NCBI GenBank assembly: GCA_002842855.1
Contig: PHEE01000018.1
Coordinates: 1-62,283, forward strand
Length of the DNA: 62,283 nucleotides
Direction of reading: 5' to 3'
Source of the DNA: Alphaproteobacteria bacterium HGW-Alphaproteobacteria-4
Lineage (GTDB): Bacteria > Pseudomonadota > Alphaproteobacteria > Rhodobacterales > Rhodobacteraceae
Part shown: positions 19,177-28,930 of the stretch, one piece after another
How the letters are laid out: every line of letters starts with the position of its first letter
Numbering within the stretch: the first letter of the stretch is position 1
Program-made: the position numbers and the translations under genes
The notes under the pieces: generated by a model
Databases searched by the model: none
Told to the model about the DNA's origin: nothing
The model's input: only the letters and a program-made list of their open reading frames with translations

Positions 19177-20177
19177 TGGACAAAACCGCGCACGTTCTGG
19201 TTACGGGCGGCGCGGGGTTCATAGGATCGCATGCCTGCAAGGCGCTGGCGCGCGCCGGGCATGTGCCGGTGGCCTATGATACGCTTGAGGTCGGGCACGC
19301 CGACGCGGTGCGCTGGGGGCCGCTGGTGGTGGCGGATGTGCGCGACGGCGCGGCCTTGCGCGCGGCGCTGGCCGAGCACCGGATTGACGCGGTCATGCAT
19401 TTCGCGGCCTATGCCTATGTCGGCGAGTCGGTGCGTGATCCGGCACGATACTACGGCAACAATGTTTCGGGCATGATCGCGCTGCTCGACGCCTGCCGCA
19501 GCAGCGGCGTTGGGCGGGTGGTGTTTTCGTCAAGTTGTGCCACCTATGGCTTGCCCGACCGGCTTCCGATTACCGAAGATACCCAGCAGCGCCCGATCAA
19601 CCCCTATGGCCACACCAAGCTGATCTGCGAGCAGATGCTGCGCGACCATGCCGCCGCCTACGGGTTGCGCTATGTCGCGCTGCGCTATTTCAACGCGGCG
19701 GGGGCCGACCCCGAGGGCGAACTGGGCGAGCGGCACAACCCCGAAACGCATCTGATTCCGCTGGCGCTGATGGCAGCATCGGGGCAAGGCGGCCCGCTTG
19801 GCATTCTGGGCACCGATTACGACACCCCCGACGGCTCCTGCATCCGCGATTACATCCATGTGGCAGACCTTGCCCGCGCGCATGTGCTGGCACTGGGGCA
19901 TCTGATGGATGGGGGGGTGAACCTTGCGCTGAACCTTGGCAGCGGGCAGGGCCATTCGGTGCGCGAGATCGTGGCGGCGGTAGAACGGGTGAGCGGCCGC
20001 AAGGTGCCCATGCGCGAGCTGCCACGGCGCCCGGGCGACCCGCCGGTGCTGACCGCCGACCCGGCACGGGCTGCGCAAGTGCTTGGCTTTCGTACCACCC
20101 ATTCGACGCTCGACCGCATTCTGCGCGATGCGGCGCCATGGTTCGGTCTGGACGTAAAACATGCGCGACATGCGTGA
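19176..20177 (+). CDS. GalE-like UDP-sugar 4-epimerase (likely UDP-xylose/UDP-arabinose)
   Basis: The 333-aa epimerase has the NAD motif GGAGFIGSH, SSSCATYG and catalytic YGHTK, then YFNAAGADPEGELGERHNPE and DGSCIRDYIHVADLA, all GalE family marks. Its ATG overlaps the upstream stop by one base (TGATG), so it is translationally coupled to the decarboxylase. That context points to UDP-xylose 4-epimerisation to UDP-arabinose rather than galactose metabolism. Sequence alone does not prove the substrate. Confidence 0.85.
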
Positions 20178-21990
20178 CACCGCTGAAAGTGTAACCCGCC
20201 CGGCACCCGGCCCGCTGCTGCGCCCGGTGCTGGCCGGCGCGATGCGCTGGCGGTATCTGGCATTGGTCGCTCTCTGGGTGGGTACCGGCGTGTTCTTCTG
20301 GAGTTGGTGGTTGCAGCCCGCAAACATCCTCAACCCGTTAAGCTACGCGGCAGTCACTGCGCCGCTGGTCTGGGTCTACTGGATGCAGATCTATTTTGTG
20401 GTGGTGTTCCTGCGCGCGCGCGTTTCGGCAGCACCAGCGCCGGTGCCCGGCCAATACCGCGTTGCGATGATCGTGACCAAGACCCCGTCGGAGCCGTTCG
20501 AGGTTTTGCAGCACACCTTGCGCGCGATGCTGGCACAGGACTATCCGCACGACACCTGGCTGGCCGATGAAGACCCGAGCGCCGAGACCTTGCAGTGGTG
20601 CGCCGCGCACGGGGTCAGGGTCATTTCGCGCAAGGGGGTGATGGATTACCACCAGCCCAAGTGGCCGCGCCGCACCCGCTGCAAAGAGGGCAACCTTGCC
20701 TATTTCTATGACCTTTTCGGCTACGATGATTACGATATCGTCAGCCAGCTTGATGCCGACCATGTGCCACAACCCGGCTATCTGCGCGAGATATTGCGGC
20801 CCTTTGCCGACCCGCGCGTGGGCTATGTAAGCGCGCCAAGCATCTGCAACGCGAACGCCGCGCAAAGCTGGGCGGCGCGCACACGGCTACATGTCGAGGC
20901 GGCGTTTCACGGCGTGTTCCAGACCGGCTATACCGGGGCGCTTGCGCCGATGTGCATCGGCTCGCATTACGCGGTGCGCACGGCAGCGTTGAGCGATATC
21001 GGCGGGCTGGGGCCCGAGCTGGCCGAGGACCATTCTACCTCGATGCTGATGAACGCGGGCGGCTGGCGCGGCGTGCATGCAATCGATGCCATTGCGTTTG
21101 GCGACGGCCCGGCGACGCTGACCGACATGGTCACGCAGGAATTCCAGTGGTCGCGCAGCCTGCTGACGTTGCTGTTGTCGCACACCTCGCGCTATGTCGC
21201 GCATTTGCCCATGCGGCTGAAGTTTCTGTTCGTGTTCTGCCAGCTTTGGTATCCGCTGTTCGCGCTGACCACGGCGCTGATGTATTTCATGCCGATCGGC
21301 GCGGTGGTGTTTGACATGCGCTTTGCCGATGTCACCTACCCCGCCTTTATCGGCCACGCGCTGCCCACTGTCGCCGTGCTGACCTTCTTTGCCTTCATGC
21401 TGAAATGGGATGGCCTGATGCGCCCGGTCGATGCGCGCGTCATAAGTTGGGAAAAGGCGCTGTTCATGTCGCTGCAGTGGCCATGGGTGCTTTGGGGCTG
21501 TGTGATGGCGGTGTTCGATCGCCTGAGCGGAAAGTTCGTCGATTTCCGCATTACCCCAAAAGGCACGAATGTCAGCCGCCGCCTGCCGGCCAAGGTATTG
21601 GGTGTTTATGTGGCGCTGGCATTGGGGTGCATATTGCCCGTGCTTCTGGTGCCGGGGGTGCATGAAGCGCGCGGCTTCTACTTGTTACTGACCTTCAACG
21701 CCATCATCTATACTGCGATAGTCGGAGTAATTGTCGTGCATCATCGCAAGGAAAGCGGCACGCCATGGCGCCAACAGGCGCGCGACACGATCACCCAGTT
21801 CGGGTTGGCCGCAGCGCTTGCGGTGATGGCGGTGACGGCGCTTGTGCTGCGCGCGCCCGAAAGCGCGCACGCTCTTGCTTTCGGCATGGAACCGCTGCGC
21901 CTGACCCGCGCCGAATATGTGGTGTCAGGTGCTGGCAGCAAGGCCGGCGGGCCGGAGGTTCGCTTCCGCTTCGATCCGGGTTGGAACTGA
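20161..21990 (+). CDS. Membrane GT2 glycosyltransferase, cellulose-synthase-like
   Basis: This 609-aa processive-type family 2 glycosyltransferase has two N-terminal membrane helices. A cytoplasmic GT-A domain follows (about residues 95-345) and then five or more C-terminal helices. Catalytic features visible are DEDPS (136-140), the DxD of QLDADH (198-200) and the ED of AEDHST (289-290). The last motif is QEFQW (326-330), a variant of the usual QxxRW with Gln in place of Arg. It overlaps the epimerase gene by 17 bases. It probably polymerises and exports a pentose-containing polysaccharide. No PilZ domain is visible. Confidence 0.85.
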   Translation: MRDMRDTAESVTRPAPGPLLRPVLAGAMRWRYLALVALWVGTGVFFWSWWLQPANILNPLSYAAVTAPLVWVYWMQIYFVVVFLRARVSAAPAPVPGQYRVAMIVTKTPSEPFEVLQHTLRAMLAQDYPHDTWLADEDPSAETLQWCAAHGVRVISRKGVMDYHQPKWPRRTRCKEGNLAYFYDLFGYDDYDIVSQLDADHVPQPGYLREILRPFADPRVGYVSAPSICNANAAQSWAARTRLHVEAAFHGVFQTGYTGALAPMCIGSHYAVRTAALSDIGGLGPELAEDHSTSMLMNAGGWRGVHAIDAIAFGDGPATLTDMVTQEFQWSRSLLTLLLSHTSRYVAHLPMRLKFLFVFCQLWYPLFALTTALMYFMPIGAVVFDMRFADVTYPAFIGHALPTVAVLTFFAFMLKWDGLMRPVDARVISWEKALFMSLQWPWVLWGCVMAVFDRLSGKFVDFRITPKGTNVSRRLPAKVLGVYVALALGCILPVLLVPGVHEARGFYLLLTFNAIIYTAIVGVIVVHHRKESGTPWRQQARDTITQFGLAAALAVMAVTALVLRAPESAHALAFGMEPLRLTRAEYVVSGAGSKAGGPEVRFRFDPGWN

Positions 21991-22026
21991 GCGCCCCAGC
22001 CGGGGCATAACAGGGGAGTTTTCGAT

Positions 22027-22938
22027 ATGAAAACGAAATTGAACGTTACCAGAGCGGCGGGCCACGGCGCTGGAATTCTGGCGCTCGCCCTGTCGGGGAT
22101 GCTGGTTGCGGCGCCCGCACTTGCCGCGCCGCCCGGCACCGTGCCGTTTGGGGCCTATGACCCAGAGGGCACATTTGCCAATGACCCGGTGCCGATCATC
22201 GAGCATGTGTTCTTGCCTTGGGAGGACGTGTTCCTGCCCTCGCTGACCGACGCCGACGCCTACGCGCTGGCGCGAAACCGCGCGCTGCTCATCACGCTCG
22301 AACCCTGGACATGGTCGCGCAGCGAGCGCAACACACCTGAATTCCTGCGCGAGGGCATTCGCAACGGCATCTACGATGTGAACATGCGCACCATTTGCGG
22401 CGTCTTCAACACGCTGCAAAGCCCGGTGACGCTGCGCTGGGCGCACGAGATGGATGACGACAACGGCCAGTTCATCTGGGCCGGGTGGCAGCCTGCCGAC
22501 TACATCGAAGCCTACCGCCACATGATCGACATCTGCCGCGCTGTGGCGCCGAACATCACCGTGATGTGGTCGCCGCTGGGCGACGAGGGGATGGAGCTTT
22601 ACTACCCCGGCGACGAGTATGTTGACCTTGTGGGCCTTTCGGTGTTCGGCCTGCAAGCCTGGGATCAGGCGAAATACGGCGGCGACCGAAGCTTTACCGA
22701 TATCCTGACCCCGCGCTACAACCGGGCTGCCAGCTTTGGCAAGCCGGTGGTGGTCGCGGAACTTGGCTATGTCGGCAAGGCGCCCTATGTCGAGGCTTGG
22801 GAAAATTCGGTTCGGGTTGCCTACCCGGAATATCCTAACCTGGTCGGCGTGGTCTATTTCAACTTCCCCGAGGTCTACGCATGGCCCGATGGCTTTGGGC
22901 GGCCTGACTGGCGCGTCGAGCACCGCGTGCTGCCGTGA
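22027..22938 (+). CDS. Secreted GH26-like glycoside hydrolase
   Basis: A signal peptide ends near ALAA (about residue 34). The mature domain matches GH26 (mannanase-like) architecture, with the acid/base E141 in RWAHEMDDDNGQF and the nucleophile E245 in VVVAELG. The gene closes the UDP-sugar/GT2 operon, 36 bases after the GT2 gene, with GGGGAG upstream. Periplasmic hydrolases of this kind commonly trim or release polymer made by the neighbouring synthase, so its natural substrate is probably the polymer of this operon rather than mannan. That role is inferred from context. Confidence 0.78.
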   Translation: MKTKLNVTRAAGHGAGILALALSGMLVAAPALAAPPGTVPFGAYDPEGTFANDPVPIIEHVFLPWEDVFLPSLTDADAYALARNRALLITLEPWTWSRSERNTPEFLREGIRNGIYDVNMRTICGVFNTLQSPVTLRWAHEMDDDNGQFIWAGWQPADYIEAYRHMIDICRAVAPNITVMWSPLGDEGMELYYPGDEYVDLVGLSVFGLQAWDQAKYGGDRSFTDILTPRYNRAASFGKPVVVAELGYVGKAPYVEAWENSVRVAYPEYPNLVGVVYFNFPEVYAWPDGFGRPDWRVEHRVLP

Positions 22939-23070
22939 CGCTCGCAAACGGGCGCGGGCGCCAGCATCTGGGGCATGCCCTGCGTCAACCTGCCGCACCC
23001 GCGGTGGTATAGGCGGAAACCTGCCACCACCACCAATTGCGGTTAAACGCCGCAGATGAAAGGTTTTTTT

Positions 23071-23096
23071 GGGGCGCTACGGCGCCCCATACTTTT
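23071..23096 (+). terminator. Terminator hairpin after the polysaccharide operon
   Basis: A 7-bp stem GGGGCGC/GCGCCCC (23071-23077 with 23082-23088) closes TACG, with a run of seven T before it and ATACTTTT after it. It can act in the plus direction. The rest of 22939-23253 holds no gene I can support. Confidence 0.6.
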
Positions 23097-23253
23097 GCCC
23101 CGCTTAAGCCCGCGTTTTGGCGCAATTGACGGATAAACCTTGCCGCAGGTAAGGATTTCGCAATACCGCATCAGGTGAGCAGCGCCCACATGGTCAAGGA
23201 TTTGACCATCTCGCGCCCGCGTCGCCTGCGGTCAAAACGAGGGACGAGCAGCA

Positions 23254-23547
23254 ATGACCACGCTTCTGCGGGCGGCCAAGGCCACCCAGAAATTCTCCTT
23301 GGCCGCAGCCACGCTACTGGCCAGCACCAGCTTCGCCACGGCACTGACGGAAACCACCACAGCCAAAACCGGTCGGCCCGCAGGTATTGTCATCAGCTTT
23401 GACTGGCGGGCCGGAAAGTCTGGCCAGCGCGCGGGCGCGGCTGTGCCGGTCTCGGCCAGCATCAGTTCGGGGCTGAACCTCGGGGGCGGTTCGTATGTCT
23501 GCTCGCCCGCCGGGTTCGGTCGCCAGTCGCAGTGCTTCTCGCGCTGA
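23254..23547 (+). CDS. Small secreted protein of unknown function
   Basis: The 97-aa product starts with a basic N-terminus and a hydrophobic stretch ending in FATA, a likely Sec signal peptide. It ends in YVCSPAGFGRQSQCFSR, whose two cysteines could pair in the periplasm. A purine-rich site lies before the ATG at 23254. I do not recognise the family, although similar small secreted proteins with this kind of tail occur in rhodobacters. It stands alone between the polysaccharide operon and epmA, 80 bases from the end of the latter. Confidence 0.55.
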   Translation: MTTLLRAAKATQKFSLAAATLLASTSFATALTETTTAKTGRPAGIVISFDWRAGKSGQRAGAAVPVSASISSGLNLGGGSYVCSPAGFGRQSQCFSR

Positions 23548-23627
23548 CCGATTTGCCAAACCGGTGAAGCCGATCTCGCGTGCGGCGCGTGCGCGGCTGG
23601 TGTGGGCGCGGTTGGTATGGGCGCGCG

Positions 23628-24686
23628 TCAGGCCACTGGCGCCCAGATCACGTCATCAATCCGCGGCGCACCGGTAGCCAGCATCACCAGACGTTCAAAC
23701 CCCAGCGCGATGCCGCTTGCGGCGGGCATGTGTTGCAGCGCGGTTAGAAAATCTTCATCAAGAGGGTAGCGCTCGCCGTAAACACGGTGCTTTTCGTCCA
23801 TCTCAAGCGCAAAACGGCGGCGCTGCTCGGCGGCGTCGGTCAATTCGCCAAAGCCGTTCGCAAGTTCCACCCCGCAGGCATAAAGCTCGAACCGTTCCGC
23901 CAGCCGTGCATCGTCGGGCGCGCGCCGCGCAAGTGCAGCTTCGGCGGCGGGGTAGCGGTCGAGAATAGTGGCGCGGCCAAGGCCAAGGTGCGGCTCGACC
24001 TTGTGCACAAGCGCACGGGAAAGCATGTCCGACCAGGTATCATCCGGCGCCACCCGCAACCCTGCCGCCCGCATCGCCGCCGCCATCGCCTCGCGGTTCG
24101 GCGTGCCATCAGCGGCGAGGGTGGCCAGCAGATCGATCTGCGCGTGGCGCGTGAAGGCATCGGCCACGCTCAGCCGTTCGGGTGCGGCGAAGGGGTCGCA
24201 GGTGCGGTCGCGGTAGCGCAGCAAGGTGGCGCCGGTCGCTTCGGCGGCCAGCCGCAGCACCGTGGCACAATCGGCCATCAGCGCCTCGTACGGCGCGCCC
24301 GCGCGATACCATTCGAGCATGGTGAACTCGGGGCTATGGAGCGGCCCCCGTTCGCGGTTGCGCCAGACATGGGCGAAGGCGGCAATGCGGGTTTCGCCCG
24401 CCGCCAGCAGCTTTTTCATCGCGAATTCTGGGCTGGTGTGCAGATACAGCCGCCGCGCCACGCCATCGGTGCCGGTGGCCTCGGTGGCGAAGGCGTGCAG
24501 ATGCGCCTCGTTGCCGGGGCTGACCTGTAGCCCGACCGGGTCAACTTCGGTGAAGCCCTCGGTCGCAAACCAGCCGCGCAGCGCCGCCTGCACCCGGTTG
24601 CGCGCCAGCAACAGCGGCCTGCGGTCGGCATGGCGGACGGGTGACCACCAGGGCGAGGGGCTCGGGTTTTCTGCTATCGGGGCCAT
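23628..24686 (-). CDS. epmA: EF-P lysine lysyltransferase EpmA (PoxA/GenX)
   Basis: This class II lysyl-tRNA-synthetase-like enzyme lacks the anticodon-binding domain and attaches (R)-beta-lysine to elongation factor P. Motif 2 region [19 protein letters not shown] and motif 3 [13 protein letters not shown] are present, here in parts; 352 aa is the normal size. Its substrate gene efp is directly divergent, 107 bases away, and its target lysine is conserved there. The partner EpmB is not in the window. Confidence 0.93.
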   Translation of the reverse strand: MAPIAENPSPSPWWSPVRHADRRPLLLARNRVQAALRGWFATEGFTEVDPVGLQVSPGNEAHLHAFATEATGTDGVARRLYLHTSPEFAMKKLLAAGETRIAAFAHVWRNRERGPLHSPEFTMLEWYRAGAPYEALMADCATVLRLAAEATGATLLRYRDRTCDPFAAPERLSVADAFTRHAQIDLLATLAADGTPNREAMAAAMRAAGLRVAPDDTWSDMLSRALVHKVEPHLGLGRATILDRYPAAEAALARRAPDDARLAERFELYACGVELANGFGELTDAAEQRRRFALEMDEKHRVYGERYPLDEDFLTALQHMPAASGIALGFERLVMLATGAPRIDDVIWAPVA

Positions 24687-24793
24687 CGGCGGTACGGCTT
24701 TCGGCTGGAGATTTCAGGGAACATGCGTTAGGTGCAAGGCCAAAGCCCGCGCCTCATACGCCGCGGGGGCCGCAATCGCAAGGAACCGAACCC

Positions 24794-25360
24794 GTGAAAG
24801 TCATTGCTTCATCGCTTCGCAAAGGCAACGTAGTCGAACTCGACGGCAAACTTTATGTCGTGCTCACCGCCGAGAACTTCCACCCCGGCAAGGGCACCCC
24901 CACCACCAGTATCGACATGCGCCGCATTGCCGACGGGGTGAAGGTTTCCGAGCGCTGGCGCACCACCGAAATGGTGGAAAAGGCAACGGTGGACGAGCGC
25001 GAATACGATTTTCTCTATGACGACGCCGAAGGGTTTCATTTCATGAACCCCGAAACCTATGAACAGGTCACGGTTTCGGCCGATGTCGTGGGTGACGCCA
25101 AGGTTTTTCTGAACGAGGGTATCAAGGTGTATCTGAAGACCTTCGAAGGCGTCGCAATTGCCATTGAACTGCCGCAAAAGGTGACGGTCGAGATCACCGA
25201 GACCGAACCGGTTGTGAAGGGGCAAACTGCCTCATCTTCCTACAAGCCCGCCATCTGCTCGAACGGCCTGCGCGTAATGGTGCCGCCGCATATCGGCGTT
25301 GGCACCCGCATCGTGATTTCGACCGATGATTACGCCTATCAGGAACGCGCCAAGGATTGA
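24794..25360 (+). CDS. efp: Translation elongation factor P
   Basis: EF-P relieves ribosome stalling at polyproline stretches. The 188-aa product has the three beta-barrel domains in order and the modified lysine K33 in HPGKGTPTT. That fits the EpmA type of modification, and epmA is divergent next door. The start is GTG at 24794 with AAGGA about 10 bases upstream; it gives the canonical [11 protein letters not shown] opening. The gene is convergent with the GH128-like gene at 25370. Confidence 0.95.
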   Translation: MKVIASSLRKGNVVELDGKLYVVLTAENFHPGKGTPTTSIDMRRIADGVKVSERWRTTEMVEKATVDEREYDFLYDDAEGFHFMNPETYEQVTVSADVVGDAKVFLNEGIKVYLKTFEGVAIAIELPQKVTVEITETEPVVKGQTASSSYKPAICSNGLRVMVPPHIGVGTRIVISTDDYAYQERAKD

Positions 25361-25369
25361 TCGGCGCGG

Positions 25370-26212
25370 TTACCGCCCGGCATCGGCCACCTGCAGCGAG
25401 CTGGCCCGGCGCAGCGCGCGCTCAAAGGCTTCGCCTACGGCGGTCAGGCGCAGGTCGTTGTCGAGCAGATTGACCTCAGGGGTAGCGCCCTGCCACGGGT
25501 AGGGGTTTGCCGCGAACCACGCGTGCCGCTCGACAAACGGCAGGCGCTCCATCATCACAATCGACGCCTCGGCGAAGGCTGCATTGCGTGCATGTGTGGC
25601 GCGGCCGGGGTTGCCCCAGTCGATAAAGGCAAACTCGGTCACCCAGATCGGACGGCGATATTCGGCGTAGACGGCCTCAAGCCACGCCTTGAAGGCGCCG
25701 ACATCCCCATCGCGCGAATAATAATGCACGGCCATGAAATCGACCCGCAGGCCGCGCGCCTCGGCAAGGTTCATGAACTTCCGCTGCCAGCTGTTGCGCC
25801 CCAGCGTGCCGCCTTGCGTGGTGGCAGGGCTGCCCAGCCGCAGGCCGCGCGCCTCAAGCTGCGGCCAAAGCGCAGCCGCCTGTTCCGGGCTGAGGCCGGA
25901 TTGGTGGCTGCCTGGGCCATCGGGTTCGTTGAAGCCCAACAGCGCGCGCACCCGCAGAGTTGAATCGATGCGATCATTGATCTCACTGGCGCCGTGGATC
26001 ATCGGCACGAACTCGACCGAGCGCCTCTGCCCGCCCTCGTGCCAGATCTGGTCGGTGCGCCAGTTGTAATACCAGCCAAGCGCGGGGGCGTCTTCGATCC
26101 ATTCCAGGATCGTGTAACTTGGGTTTTCCCAAGCGCCGACGCCCGCCTTTTGGGCTACGGCGGCGGTAGCGATCATGGCGAAGAGTATGCCAAGGGCAAG
26201 CTTTCTGATCAT
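25370..26212 (-). CDS. Secreted GH128-like glycoside hydrolase (Asl1/Glyco_hydro_cc type)
   Basis: A signal peptide (residues 1-20, ending AVAQ) leads into a TIM-barrel hydrolase with LLGFNEPDGPG (E96), VDFMAVHYYS and IWVTEFAF (E193). These are the signatures of the GH128/Asl1 catalytic core that cuts beta-1,3-glucans. The ATG at 26212 follows GAGGGA; the frame extends 29 codons upstream without a better start. It stands alone, and the nearest polysaccharide genes lie 2.4 kb away beyond epmA/efp. Confidence 0.8.
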   Translation of the reverse strand: MIRKLALGILFAMIATAAVAQKAGVGAWENPSYTILEWIEDAPALGWYYNWRTDQIWHEGGQRRSVEFVPMIHGASEINDRIDSTLRVRALLGFNEPDGPGSHQSGLSPEQAAALWPQLEARGLRLGSPATTQGGTLGRNSWQRKFMNLAEARGLRVDFMAVHYYSRDGDVGAFKAWLEAVYAEYRRPIWVTEFAFIDWGNPGRATHARNAAFAEASIVMMERLPFVERHAWFAANPYPWQGATPEVNLLDNDLRLTAVGEAFERALRRASSLQVADAGR

Positions 26213-26471
26213 GGGTCCCTCGCAGGTCGGCCAGTTTTCTACCCGCCGAACATGGAGAAACCGTGTCTTTGGTAGGGCCTTTTTCGGCCCGTTGCGCAAC
26301 CTTACCCCCGCCTAAACTGAGCGGCGCAAGGGGGCAACCCGTGCACGCCGCATTGCGGCGCATGTTCTCCGAGTGCGGCAGATTATCGCCAACAGGGTCG
26401 GTTGGCTGGGCGAAATGCCGCCGTGCACCAACGGCGCGGGGCTGGCGCCCGGTCCGCCTCAGCGGTTGCGC

Positions 26472-26510
26472 CGAAAAGAAAAGGGCTTGGCCATCTCTGC
26501 CCAAGCCCTT
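26472..26510 (-). terminator. Rho-independent terminator of tRNA-Arg
   Basis: A perfect 10-bp stem AAGGGCTTGG/CCAAGCCCTT (26481-26490 with 26501-26510) has a 10-base loop. On the minus strand it is followed by TTTTCTTTT. It lies just 8 bases past the tRNA 3' end. Confidence 0.85.
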
Positions 26511-26518
26511 GTATTTAT

Positions 26519-26595
26519 TGGTGCACCCGGAGCGATTCGAACGCCCGGCCCTCAGATTCGTAGTCTGATGCTCTATCCAGCTGAGCTACGGGTGC
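26519..26595 (-). tRNA. tRNA-Arg (anticodon ACG)
   Basis: Read on the minus strand, the acceptor stem GCACCCG (5' end at 26595) pairs with CGGGTGC before discriminator A and an encoded CCA (26519-26521). The D-arm AGCTCAGCTGGATAGAGC, anticodon loop CTACGAA flanked by CAGA/TCTG, and T-loop GTTCGAATC are all intact. Anticodon ACG (I34 after deamination) reads CGU/CGC/CGA arginine codons. Length is 77 bases with CCA. Confidence 0.97.
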
Positions 26596-26677
26596 ACACT
26601 TGGGGGGCATTTAGACGCGGCGGCGGGGCATTGCAAGGGCAAAATACGCGGCCCTGCCCCGCCCCGTTACACCGTGC

Positions 26678-27184
26678 CTATTCGCTGGTCCGCATGCCCG
26701 CGAAGGCGGCGGAGAGGATCAGCCCTTGCCGTTCGCGGCTTCCGCCAGAAAGGCTGGTCACGGTATCGTCCGTGCCTGCCCCGGCGATGCCCTGTTCGGC
26801 AAGGGCGGCAATCACAGCCTCGGGGGTCTGGCCGGAAAGCTCGGCCAGCGTTGCGACGCGCGCGTTGCCCATTGCCCCCATGACCAGCCGCAAATCGCCG
26901 CCTCGGCCTTCCTCAGAACCGCCCAGCGGAATGAAGCTGAGGCCGAGGATGACCGCGAACACGCCGATGATGCCAGCTGCCAACGGCCGTTTGGGATAAC
27001 TGGTGAAAGGTCGCCAGTTCAGCATCAGGTGTGCGATGCCGCCCACCACCAGCGCCCAGCCCGCCCATTCATGGGCAAAAGTGTTCAGCCCGCCGCCAAG
27101 GTGAAAGAACATCAGCACCCCGCTGACTGCCATAACCAGAAATGCTCCGATTACCATTGGGGTTGCCCAGGATCGCAGTGTCAT
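26678..27184 (-). CDS. DUF4405-type membrane protein
   Basis: The 168-aa protein has three or four membrane helices. They include SGVLMFFHLGGGLNTFAHEW and an HLMLNWRPF segment, whose histidines resemble those of small cytochrome-b-like DUF4405 proteins. A soluble tail follows with LAELSGQTPEAVIAALAEQG. The ATG at 27184 follows AGAGGCGACGAT; the longer open frame upstream is Cys- and Arg-rich nonsense that is antisense to the kinase gene end. It may bind haem and take part in electron transfer, but this is a family-level guess. It lies 118 bases downstream of the kinase gene. Confidence 0.75.
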   Translation of the reverse strand: MTLRSWATPMVIGAFLVMAVSGVLMFFHLGGGLNTFAHEWAGWALVVGGIAHLMLNWRPFTSYPKRPLAAGIIGVFAVILGLSFIPLGGSEEGRGGDLRLVMGAMGNARVATLAELSGQTPEAVIAALAEQGIAGAGTDDTVTSLSGGSRERQGLILSAAFAGMRTSE

Positions 27185-27302
27185 ATCGTCGCCTCTTGCA
27201 GTACAGGCGCGGGCGTTTGCCGCGCAGTTACATGCATGAAACGCTGCGGCGCGGCATTTCCGCCGTTGGGCACGGCAAGGCAGCCATTTGCAGGCTGCAA
27301 GA

Positions 27303-28700
27303 CTAGGCCGGGTCTTCGGCCAGCTCGCGCGGCAGGTGCAACAAGAACTCAGTGCCATCGGCATCGGTGCGCACCAGATCAAGCCGCCCGCCGTGGCCGC
27401 GCAAAAGCTCGGCCGAAATGGCAAGGCCGAGGCCGGTGCCGCCTTGCCTGCTGCCGCCCTGAAACGGTTGGAACAGGTGTTCGCGCGCGCGTTCGGGCAG
27501 GCCGGGGCCGGTATCGCCCACGCGCACCCACCAGCCCGCTTCCTCCTCGCCACCGCCCAACTCGATAGTGCCGGGCTTGCCCGTTGCGGCAATCGCCTGC
27601 CGCGCGTTGCGCACGAGGTTTGACAGCACCCGGTGCAGCTGGTCGCGATCGGCGCGGATCACCAGATTGGGTGCGATGTCGGTGACAAACTCGATCCCCT
27701 CCGCTTCGGCGCTGAGCGATTCGCTTTCAATCACCTCGTCGATCAGGCCAGCCAACATGAAGCGCGTCAGCGACGGCGGTGGTTCCTGCGCGCGGCCAAA
27801 GGCAAGCGTGCTTTCGCACAGGTTCACCGCGCGCGAGATCGACCCGACCAGTTTGGGGGCCGCGCGTTTGACCGCCGGGTCCTGGCTGTCTTCCATGCGG
27901 TCGGCAAAAAGCTGCGCGGTGGTCAGAATGTTGCGCAGATCGTGGCTGATCTTGGCCACCGCCTGCCCGAGCTGCGCCAGCCGCTCTTTTTGCCGAAGCG
28001 ATGACACCAGCAGGCGCTGCATCGAGGCGAGCGCACTTTCGGCTTCGCGCAGTTCGTTGACCCGCGCCGAAGGTTCAATGATGCGGCGGGCATCTTCGGG
28101 CGCCTCGGCCCAGGCGGTCATGTGGCGCACCACGCGCTGGATCGGCACCACGATCAGGCGGCGCGCCGCGACGAACAGCAATATTGCCGTCGCCACCGAA
28201 AACACCGCCGAAAGCGCCAGAACCCGAAGCCCGTATTCGATCATTGCGACCCGCATCTGCTTGGTTTTCAAGGTGACTTCTATCAACTGCCCGCCACCTT
28301 GCACCGGCGCCCCGATCACCCGTATCACCCGCTCGTCGCCCTCAAACAACAGCATCATGGCATCGCGGATCAGGCCAAGGGGCGCAGCCTCGCGCAGATC
28401 GTAAGTGGTCGCCACCGGCGACGGCACAGGCGAGGAAAGCACCAGTTCGCGCACATCGTCGCGGCGCAGAACGACGTTGAGCACGCCCGCATTCAGCAAA
28501 AGTTCGGCCTCCAACTCGGGCTCGATCATCGCGTTGGTGGTCAAGAGCGCAAGCGAGGCGATTTGCGCGCGCTCTAGCCGCGCCAGCAGATAGTCTTGCC
28601 GGAACGCCGCAAGCGAGGGCAGCAGGATCAATACCTCTGCCAGCACCACGAACAGCGTGGTGAGCAGCGCGAACCGACCCGAGAGCGTGTTGACAACCAT
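27303..28700 (-). CDS. Orphan sensor histidine kinase
   Basis: The 465-aa protein has two membrane helices (about 10-30 and 158-182) bracketing a periplasmic sensor of about 120 residues, then a HAMP-like linker. The HisKA H-box KISHDLRN carries H253. The ATPase domain follows, with N365 in NLVRNARQAI, DTGPGLP and GGTGLGLAIS. All catalytic motifs are intact. The chosen ATG (28700) follows GGGGAAGG; the frame extends 50 codons further upstream. No response regulator gene is adjacent, so its partner is unknown. Confidence 0.88.
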   Translation of the reverse strand: MVVNTLSGRFALLTTLFVVLAEVLILLPSLAAFRQDYLLARLERAQIASLALLTTNAMIEPELEAELLLNAGVLNVVLRRDDVRELVLSSPVPSPVATTYDLREAAPLGLIRDAMMLLFEGDERVIRVIGAPVQGGGQLIEVTLKTKQMRVAMIEYGLRVLALSAVFSVATAILLFVAARRLIVVPIQRVVRHMTAWAEAPEDARRIIEPSARVNELREAESALASMQRLLVSSLRQKERLAQLGQAVAKISHDLRNILTTAQLFADRMEDSQDPAVKRAAPKLVGSISRAVNLCESTLAFGRAQEPPPSLTRFMLAGLIDEVIESESLSAEAEGIEFVTDIAPNLVIRADRDQLHRVLSNLVRNARQAIAATGKPGTIELGGGEEEAGWWVRVGDTGPGLPERAREHLFQPFQGGSRQGGTGLGLAISAELLRGHGGRLDLVRTDADGTEFLLHLPRELAEDPA

Positions 28701-28930
28701 GCCTTCCCCGCGCGCGAACCGCAGCCGCCTGGCGGATGCGCCGCGCCCCAATAGCGTTATCAAAGCTTTCAGGGGAAAAACAGGGTGGGGCAGCAGATCG
28801 GCGGGGGTTTGCAAAAAAACCCGGCGGTGGCGAATTGACTTGGGCGGCAAGCCCGACTAAACACCGGGCTTCGAATGACTGCGGCGCTCGATTCCGATCC
28901 TTTCGGGCTGCCTGAACCGGAGATACCACG

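Noticed and set aside
26678..27592. 304-codon version of the DUF4405 gene
   Set aside because: The extra 136 N-terminal codons are Cys/Arg-rich and antisense to the kinase gene end side; the ATG at 27184 has a good ribosome-binding site and starts the membrane protein.
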